Positions 56,166 through 64,000 of a stretch of 64,000 nt of DNA are shown one piece after another. Each line of letters opens with the position of its first letter. Position 1 is the first letter of the stretch. Made by a program: the position numbers and the translations under genes. The notes under the pieces were generated by a model. It was not told the origin of the DNA. It did no database searches and saw only the letters and a program-made list of their open reading frames with translations. This stretch comes from Capitulum mitella (taxonomy: Eukaryota; Arthropoda; Thecostraca; Pollicipedomorpha; Pollicipedidae). The stretch covers positions 22,782,622-22,846,621 of the forward strand of contig CP099843.1 in the NCBI GenBank assembly GCA_030062745.1, read 5' to 3'.

Positions 56166-56600
56166 GCTCCAAACCGCAGCAGCAAACAAACCGTGACCCG
56201 CATTGATTGTCAATTGGCCCAGCCGGATAGCCGAGGAATTCCCGTGTTTTCCCAGGTGTACAAAGTCCACACAGGATGGAACGGTCTGCATGACAGTCAC
56301 CCAAACTACTTTGCAAAGCCATTGCATGATAAAGCGCCATTCCACGGCTTAAAACATAAACACCTCTCGCTCAGTGGTGAGTCAGAGGTCCCTTCCGCGG
56401 ACGCGAATCCACAGCCCCCCCCCCCCCCTCCCGCCTACCATTGCCAGTGCTGAACGCTCGAAGGCCATGACCTCTCTATGTGCCTGCGGGAAACGTCGCT
56501 TGCCGTCGCTAAATTACCACTGAGTAGCCGGCCAGCCCGCAGTCAAAAAGAGGGGGCTGTCCCCGGCTGCCGGTCTGGTAGCTGCACGACATTCCCGCCA

Positions 56601-56668
56601 TTCCCGACACACGACACACGACACACGACACACGACATTCCCGACACACGACACACGACATTCCCGAG
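56601..56668. repeat. GACACAC-type minisatellite
   Basis: Repeated ACACACG/CACACGA words are interspersed with two ACATTCCCG words over about 68 bases. Confidence 0.8.
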
Positions 56669-57419
56669 CCGCATAACACACTTTCGAGGGTCGGCAGCTG
56701 GGAAAACCCCGCTGTTCGCAGCACACACCATCACGGACCCGCACAGCGGACCACCTCTGACGACCTGCTCTAGTTCATCCCAGAGGACCACACTGACGGG
56801 ACCGGAGACATACGCTGTTGCCAGTACAGTTGTCTACGCAGAACTAAATGCAGCCCCTGCGCTGACAGGCAAAACAGGCCAATACTTCGTGCATTCATCT
56901 GGAACTCGTTTAGTGTTTCAGTCTCGGTCTCTTTATGTTAAGTAATGACGGCGCAGTGTATTCCATACGGACCCTTAAAACGCCCACGATAGTTTTCGAG
57001 GAGTTCAAATTGCACGAACAAGTGCTCAAAGGACATCGCGTCCAAAATGCAGCGTATAAGATTTGCTTGCTGAGTCCCTGATCCCACTACGCAATACCAA
57101 TAAAATCTCGATAACCACTACGTTGTTTTGTACCATACGTCAGTTACCAGATTGCTGGTAGACAGATTTGTCAGGAGGAAAGATTTACGAGCGAGGGCGA
57201 GATAAACATCACTTAGATTAAGACAGTCCTCATGGTGAACTTCTCACCATACATGGGAGATCTCTGGTTAGTCCAGTTATGACGGAGGCCATTGAAAGTC
57301 GAAGTAATGCCGCGTACCTCGAAGAATAGGTAGAAATTTTCGTGGTGATCAAGAAACGGGATGTCATTCGTCACTGCGACTTGCTCACTTTCCTTGCGAA
57401 GTAAAAACCATCACTTTCA

Positions 57420-57692
57420 TACAGGCACCTAGCCAGGATTTTCCTTGGGGGGGGGGCAAATGTCAAACTCCGTCATGTGCCACAGGAATAGGACGGAATT
57501 TATAAGAAAAACAGCAATTTTATGTACGTTCCCTCATATGTACCGCACAGGAAAACATATGTTTTCTTTTACACCATATATATGATCGCTGTTACGTATT
57601 CCTGCAAAATCGCTGTATATCTAGTGTAGACCGCTTGTATCGGGGGGGGGGGGGGGGGCACGGCTCCATGGCTCCCTGGCCACGTCCCTGCT
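57420..57692. mobile_element. Short transposon with GCC-AGG and poly-G ends
   Basis: The left end ACAGGCACCTAGCCAGGATT is followed by a G-run at about 57448. The right side has an 18-base G-run, then GCACGGCTCCATGGCTCCCT and GGCCACG. Ends of the form CAGGC-C-TAGCCAGGATTTT and GGGGGG-GCAC-G--CCCTGGC are typical of non-autonomous DNA transposons in animals. No coding frame is present. Confidence 0.55.
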
Positions 57693-58499
57693 TTCATACC
57701 GAGAAAAATGAAGCTTAGTGTTTGCTGCAAGCTTAACTTGCAATACGTCAAACAGCTTTCGTCAGCGACCTTAAAAAGGACTTCAAGTCATGAGGGACTC
57801 GGCGTTTTTTCATCCAGTTTCGATAGAACTCACCGGCCAACATGAGTGTGGCGTGATCACCGCGGACAGATCTTACCGGCCCGTTCTAGTTGTCACGTGA
57901 CCAGAGAGGAAAGGAGGATTGGCGCACCCACGTCAGCAAACCACAAGCTTAGGCGAGACACTTAGACCTGTAACGGAGACAAGAGTTCCGGAATCACTGG
58001 CTTTCCTCGGTGACCTAACGTCAAATCCTGCCCGAACCAGGTTCTAACGGGCCGTTCGTCTGGTTCGTGACTTAAAGTCACGTCACCTTGGGACCCTGTA
58101 TGTCCGTAGGGGGGACTCAGACCCTGACCGCCCTGAAGCTGGTCGCCCTCAGATCTAGCCACCCTGAGGCACTCATTTCACTGCAGATCATGTTCTGTTC
58201 CGGCCCCACCTGGGAAACAGTTTGCATGTGTGCGGACCCGACGACTGGCCTGGCTCACCGCTGGAGCACGTGATGCCGACTGACGCGTCCCAGATAGGTA
58301 CGTGCACTGCCGTGAATTTATACACCAGCTGTCCAAGTCCGTTCCGGCTTGCCTCCGGCCGTCTTGGGGAAACACTAGGCGGAGCCAACACCACAAAAAG
58401 ATCACAGAGAAAATGCTGTCCAGTTCAGGTGCCGACACTGCGTCCAGCTCACCACGCCGACACACTTTCTCGAGCTCACAAGCCCGCGCTCACAGAGCC

Positions 58500-58870
58500 G
58501 ACGCCGCTCCGAGCTCACTGACCGACGCGGCGGTCGACGCCGTCCCACGGCCGGCGGTCGGCTGCGAGTGACGCGCGCGCCGGCCGCCGCCCGCCAGGGC
58601 CGCCGGCTGTGCGGCGGCCGTTACCGCGGGCGGCGCGCCGCCGGCGCCGAGGCCGCCCGGCCGACGGTGGGCTCTACCCGCCGTGACACCGCCGGAGGCC
58701 GGCGGCGCTCAACCGAGCCGCCCGCCGCCGGCCGCCGCCGAGCCGGGCCCGACACCGGCCGCCGGCCACTGTCGGACCAGGCACGAACGCCCGCCGTCGT
58801 CGGATCGCTGCCGCTAACGCAGGAAACGCTCCCGAGCGTTTTTTCGAGAATCGGCCGTCTGCCGAGCCGG
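58500..58870 (-). promoter_or_regulatory. CpG-rich island, possible SLC6 promoter
   Basis: Dense CpG and GCCGGC words make it open in all frames, so its long frames are uninformative. It lies 3 kb 5' of the first SLC6 exon seen and is the only such island on that side. The role is inference from position and composition. Confidence 0.3.
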
Positions 58871-61800
58871 ACACAGTACAATCCGCCGCCGCTCATTTGC
58901 AGGTGAACCCCCATCCCCCCACAGGTGGGGCTCCACAGGTGGAGGCGAACGCCCTTCGAACAGGTGTCACCGGGCGAGGAACAACGAGCGCTGACTAATG
59001 CGCGCCAGGCTGAATGGGCCCGGCGACGAGCTGCGGAGGTCCGGCTAGCCCGGTCACCGGAGCGCCCAGCTTAGTGTCGGTATCCCGGGTCAGTCTATGC
59101 CTTCAGGCGGCTCACTGAGGTGGGCGCTTCCAGTGGCGAACTCATTGGCACCAGGCGGTGTCATTAGGCAGCCTTGGCTGGCAGATCCGTGCCTGGCTGA
59201 CCACGACATCCTGGTGTAACTAATACCGGCTCGCGGGGAGGCCGATCGAGCGGAGACGCCTGGTCCGCCGACTCCAGCTGAAATGTCACTGCCGCCGGCT
59301 ACACTGACTCCCGTTCAGGCCCACTGACATTCAATGGATGCTGGCGTTCGGCTGACCTTAGGGCGATGGGCACGACGTTGGGAGACGGCGGCAGCACCCG
59401 AAACCGAGGCTCTCAAGGACGAAGACGCCAACGTTCGCCAGGAAAAGTTCGTCGTATTGTTTCCGGGCGTTACAGAGGTCTTGCTTCTACGGATGTGTGG
59501 ACGCCGTTGGTGACAGAAACAACTAAAAAAGCATATCATTTGACGACGCGTTCCATTTGTGAATAGACGAGAAAGGATAATTGGCCCGTGGCGTTTTTCA
59601 GTTAGAACTGCCGGTACTGCAGTCATTTTGACTTCATGGTTTCAGTTATTTAGGGTGGGCCAAGATATCAATATTTAGCATTCGCTTCTCCTGGTGAGGG
59701 ATATGATCTTAAGTGAAAACAGCTAGCTTTTGCAGTAATTATGCCTTAATGTCATCGAGGGTTCCTGGGCTCCAAGTGGCCGTCCAGCGACAGCCCGTGG
59801 TGGCACATGCATTTTCAGCGACGAAGCCAAATCTAGAGGCCCGTGCACTGACCGATTTTATGAGCCAGTAACTCAGCTTATACCAAAGACTACACAGATG
59901 AGTATTCCTTGGCAAGGCTCCCGAGGACGGAACAAGTGAATCTGGGCGAATGCAGGGTGATAGTTTTCGTGATGTCTTGGGATAGTGACTGCCATTTTAA
60001 CTAACTGATGAGATTCTTGACACCCTTCTACGTGGTTCACATGTAACTCTGTTCCACTTGTATTCATGGTTGAAAACAACGACTTTGACGGAATCGTGAG
60101 CGGGCTTTTTTCCATGATGCCAGAGCAAATAATAGGTTACGAAGGAAAATCATGGTTGTGACACACGTTTGCACTTCCACTGCGGAAAAAGCGCACGATG
60201 CCTGCATGCATTCATCGGCATTCGAGCCAACGACCACCAGCCCACTCTGCAACTAGAGACATGAAGTTGCATCGGCCACAAACTGGTGCCCTCCATTCAG
60301 GGGCGGCGACCCAAAATGGCTCGTTTTTTTATCACCTTTGGCGAGCTATTCGACAATCACAGGTCGGACGTTCACTTAGTGTCTGTGTCTCAGTAAGCAC
60401 TGTTAAAGTATGTGTTAGTTTCACCCTTCAGTTCCTTTAGCCATTCCAACTGTTCGCTGACGAGAACAAGTCTCGTTTCCTCACTTCTTTTAAAGGCCAG
60501 AACAGTGAAGAGGAAACCAATGTGTTCATAACTGAGGTATTGTTCTGGCATTTAAAGCTGATACCAATGCACGCAAACAAATACCGCAAAGTTAACCCCT
60601 CCGACTGAGGAGGGGTGGTTGACCGCTCCCGAGGTTTTTCCGAGATTGCGAGAGAAGGAACAAACGAAGCGCCACGAAACTTTGTGTACCTTTTGCTTGA
60701 CTGTTTTTACACCTTGTGCCAAATTATGATCTCAGGTCAAGCAAGGCATTTGACTTGCGTCAGGTCAAATGAGCCTATGTCCAAAATAATTAAGTTCCCT
60801 CTAACTTTTTCACAAAACTTGGTATTGCATTGAAACTTCCAGGGTTGGAGATTTTGACAAATGCAACAAATCTGCTATCTCGGATGTTTTGAAGATGTCC
60901 GGGTCATTGACCTAAAGTCAATCCCGTTTCTAACATATGTCTTTGTTTCGAAAATTAAAGGAATTTTTATAACAATCTTAGTGTCGGGTTATCCAGACAT
61001 CCATTCGCCGTCAATGGGCAAAGTTTTAATGACCTCCGACCACTGACCTGAGGTCAGGTCGCGAATAACGGTTACGAATCAAAATGCACTGCCATCAGAA
61101 TCGGCGATGAATGACTCAGATCGGACAGAAAATGGCAGAGCTGGCTCGCACGGATTGAAATAATACCAAAAAGTTGAAAAAGTTTGAAACCATTGCAAAT
61201 TTCGGAAATAAACAGGCTCTCGCCAATAAAACTCCACCAGTTGTGCAGATTGATAACTACCATTTTTTTCAACATTTCAGCATGAAAAACCACCACAAGA
61301 ACCACTAGGATCAAGATACAACGCTTGGAAAGGTATATTTCGCGAAAATGAAAGAGCGCTAAAATCAGTTCCCGTTAATTTCACACAGCGCTCGTCTATT
61401 GCGCCAGCCGTGCAACGGTGCGAAAATATCTTGTCTTTGCATTATTGCCGTGTCTTTAACTCAATGGTTCCGCAGACATATTAAACAAATCGGAGAAATA
61501 GGCGTGTATCGGCATCTGCGGACTTTGACCCGTCCGCTACTGCCTTTTTCTAGACTTTATTAGTCATAGCCGTTGAGATCCAGGCCGTTTCTCGGTCTCA
61601 TGCAGGCGGCTATGAGAAAACATATATAGAGCGTAAAATGGCTCACACATTATCCAGAACTAAAAATGAGACCAGTTTCGAGCTTTTTTCTTGTCACGAG
61701 CTTTCCAGTGGTGTGCTTATTTTTTATCGTGCAACAAACCGTTCATGAGTTAGAGGGGGTGGCCACCCCCCCCCAGTCGGGCGTGCATGGCGCCGACCCA

Positions 61801-61933
61801 CAGCCGGGCGCGGGTTGAGGCGTACCTATGAAATGACGGGCAGAGGGTGTTACCTAGATTTATGTGTTTTTTCGTGGTAGACTTCATAATTAACACGTAC
61901 AAAACCTGCATTTTACTTGCAGCAGTAGCATTC
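58871..61933. other. Intergenic DNA without a recognised gene
   Basis: Nothing coding was recognised. TTAACCCCTCCGACTGAGGAG at about 60593 resembles a piggyBac-type end but no matching right end was found. G/C-runs near 61755-61780 may mark another transposon fragment. Confidence 0.4.
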
Positions 61934-62645
61934 GGCGCATTTATACGGGCATTGGGAAAGCTGCCAGATTCCTGACCAGGTTGGCCGGATTGACCAGCTT
62001 TAAAATAAATGCTGATTTAAACTATAGTTAGTTCTGGAAAGGCGTGTTTTAACATCGTGGGACAGAATGAATGGACTGAAATGCAAATAAGCTTGAAATA
62101 AAAGGAGGAGAAACCTTGGCTTTCTATATCACATGCCATGCGTCGTAATTTCCTCGCGTGTTCTGCGGTTTACTTGGTAGCTTCTGGCCAACCTGGCCGC
62201 GTCTCGCCAGTGCGGGCGCTGGCCAAATCCAGTGGTTCACAAATGTCATGTACCTTGACAAGGCTGAAAGGTTTTACAACAATGGCGCTGATTGGTCGAA
62301 GACTGATAAGCTGGAAGCGCAGGAAGAGTGGTGAGGGAGCGGAAAATTCCTTCACTCGTTGTGCACGTGGTCCTTGTTTAAGATCGTAGTGTATGTGTTT
62401 GAAGCGTTTTGTGATTTCCAGAACCTAAAAAAGGTAAGTAGGTTGGTATACGGATTTAGTTAGCTGTAATTTCATGCAGACCAGCAAAGGTCGCAGTAGT
62501 GTTTAAACTGCCATGTCTAACAACAAGTGAAGGGAATGTGAAGGAAACCCAGAACCTCGCAAATCCTTAAACTGGCCAGAAAGGTGCATCCTGGCCAATC
62601 TGGCCGGGAATCTGGCAACTTTTCAAATGCCCGTATAAACGTGCC
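61934..62645. mobile_element. MITE of ~0.7 kb with imperfect inverted ends
   Basis: The left end carries TTTATACGGGCATT, GCTGCCAGATTCCTG, CCAGGTTGGCC and CCAGCTTTAAA. The reverse complement of the right end carries TTTATACGGGCATT, GTTGCCAGATTCCCG, CCAGATTGGCC and CCAGTTTAAGG, over about 80 bases. The true ends may extend about 20 bases further, where AGCAGTAGCATT and AACAACAATA are weakly similar. It has no transposase; the open frame at 62138-62389 has no recognisable product. Confidence 0.82.
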
Positions 62646-62735
62646 TATTGTTGTTAATGCCGTACGGATTTCATGTTTGCGCATGTTGGTTAGTTTATGA
62701 TTAGTTTCGTATTCAGACTCATCATTTTAACAGAT

Positions 62736-62792
62736 GGGCGCCGAATGACCCTGCAGTCGGTGCGCCCCTAAGCCCCAATAACCAACCAACCA
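62736..62792 (+). repeat. SINE-like 3' tail with (AACC)n end
   Basis: GGGCGCCGAATGACCCTGC, then CAGTCGGTGCGCCCC, AAGCCCC and AATAACCAACCAACC. The compact shape with a short AACC tail looks like the 3' end of a dispersed retroposon. No head was identified. Confidence 0.4.
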
Positions 62793-64000
62793 TCATTTTA
62801 ACAGAGATAGGTACATTGTTCCATTCGATGCATTAAGCACATCAAGTGCAATTACAGCCCTGCTGGAGGCCCTCGACAAACACGGCACGCCTCCCATAAT
62901 ACAAAGTTCTCGGAAAGTAATCTATGAGACCACATGTCCTTGGTTTGCACAGGGCTCTTCGGCCTTCAGTGATTTTTCCATCATTCGGGCAGTTAATGAC
63001 GTCACCAGGCGGGCACTAATTGCGCTTCACTTATTTCTCCGAGAGGCATTTGGTCGTCCAGTACAGGAGGTAAGAAACTCTACATAGCCCATAAAAACAC
63101 ACGTATGTTGTTGTTAATCTTTTATCCATCAATTTGAAAGTGCACAGCAGCTGTCGTAGGTTTTTACCGTATTTGTCTTGTCGACTCTCTGGCTACTCTT
63201 TGCGTTACGTTTGCGCTCCGTGCGTCTTTGTTAGCCCACTCGCACTGACTGTGCAACATGACTGGAAGAGAGTCTTGAGACTTTCTGCTACCTCGGGGAA
63301 GGTTTCCCTGGGAAAATGTCCAAATTTGCGACTTCATACGTTCTCTCCGTGACCACAACGGAACCCTCCGGGAAATTTCGTTACCTGTGACGATGAAGCA
63401 AATTTACAAGCGCAACTTATTACCTATTGCTGACAATGACTTTTAATCATAATTTCTGGTCTCCGCGGTATTTAATGCAAAGTGGTATACTCATCTTCTA
63501 GCTGCAGGATTTGGTTGCATTCACAAGCGCGGCGAACATTTCTCGAACATTTTTGTGGGACTGATGCATCATTTTAACGCTAAATTGCATCCTCGCAATG
63601 TAGCGGGAGGGGTTTCGAACAGTCACATCATGAATGGCCCACACTTATCCTTTCCCTTCCATTCCCTACCACAATTCCCACCAGTGGCAGAATTCTTATC
63701 CACAAGCCCTCTTGCAGGAAATCCCTGTGCCTTCATGCTCCACGCTTTTGTTAGCCTATTGTCCCATGCACCGACAGAATGGCGCCATGCCGTTTGATCC
63801 AAATTTGTCGTCTTTTCGATTTTTTGTTGCATCGACACCCTTTTCTGTCCACTGCGTCAGGTGTGAGGGAAAATGCCTTGTTTACAACGAAAGAAGAAAG
63901 CGATAGGTTTACTTTTCTGCGACAGAGAAAAAATGACAGCCGGCACATTCGGCCTCGCGTTCGCGGCGGGCGCCTTATTTGACCCGCGCTGCCAAACAGC
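62793..64000. other. Right edge, no gene recognised
   Basis: No frame with splice signals and family similarity was seen. The run from 63550 to 63980 has several overlapping open frames but none is recognisable. Confidence 0.4.

Larger units (their letters stand above)
55467..58499. other. Region 5' of the first SLC6 exon seen
   Basis: Apart from the MITE at 55730-56165, a GACACAC minisatellite and a transposon at 57.4 kb, nothing is recognised. The missing 5' coding exon of the SLC6 gene could lie here or beyond; I found no frame I can defend. An in-frame ATG at 55536-55538 continues into the 54951-55466 exon without splicing. Confidence 0.4.

Noticed and set aside
58814..58852. CGCTCCCGAGCGTTTTTTCG as a transcription terminator hairpin
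   Set aside because: A short palindrome followed by T is a bacterial-type signal and has no meaning in this eukaryotic context.
60590..60615. TTAACCCCTCCGACTGAGG as another piggyBac-type end
   Set aside because: No matching inverted end with TTAA was found within several kilobases.

Overview
The window is nuclear DNA from an animal, most likely an arthropod. It holds intron-split genes with GT/AG boundaries, a muscle troponin I of the invertebrate type, a short interstitial run of the arthropod telomere motif (TTAGG on the minus strand), Penelope-like retroelement debris, non-autonomous DNA transposons and many micro- and minisatellites. I cannot say which arthropod; a crustacean or a chelicerate would fit the repeat load and intron sizes.

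Layout. (1) About 2.9-20.9 kb, plus strand: a complete troponin I gene with a CpG-rich candidate promoter, a start codon at 6674, two mutually exclusive 22-nt microexons, two mutually exclusive 101-nt exons and two alternative C-termini, each with its own poly(A) signal. All joins keep frame (220 or 255 residues). (2) About 21.7-33.5 kb: a repeat-rich gap. It holds decayed Penelope-like reverse transcriptase and GIY-YIG pieces, a ~268-bp tandem array interrupted by a dispersed repeat, and a ~240-bp tandem array interrupted twice. One interruption is a 1.23-kb piggyBac-type MITE with TTAA ends. The other is a 2.9-kb element with ~0.8-0.9-kb terminal inverted repeats that carries an adenosine-kinase gene fragment. 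(3) About 35.2-55.5 kb, minus strand: a divergent SLC6-family transporter, reconstructed here as 14 exons (984 residues from the first exon seen; the start exon is not identified). Sodium-site and substrate-site residues that are nearly invariant in SLC6 are replaced. Minisatellites sit just upstream of several of its 3' splice sites, and one of them has copied the 3' splice site of the last exon. (4) About 55.5-64 kb: no gene recognised; MITEs, a CpG-rich island (possible promoter of the SLC6 gene) and short repeats.

The two genes face each other tail to tail, with the repeat-rich region between them. Troponin I acts in striated-muscle thin filaments and the SLC6 protein is a 12-helix membrane protein; nothing in the sequence links them functionally. 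The most unusual points are the gene-fragment-carrying inverted-repeat element, the mutually exclusive microexon pair, the duplicated 3' splice sites in the SLC6 gene and the loss of sodium ligands in that transporter.
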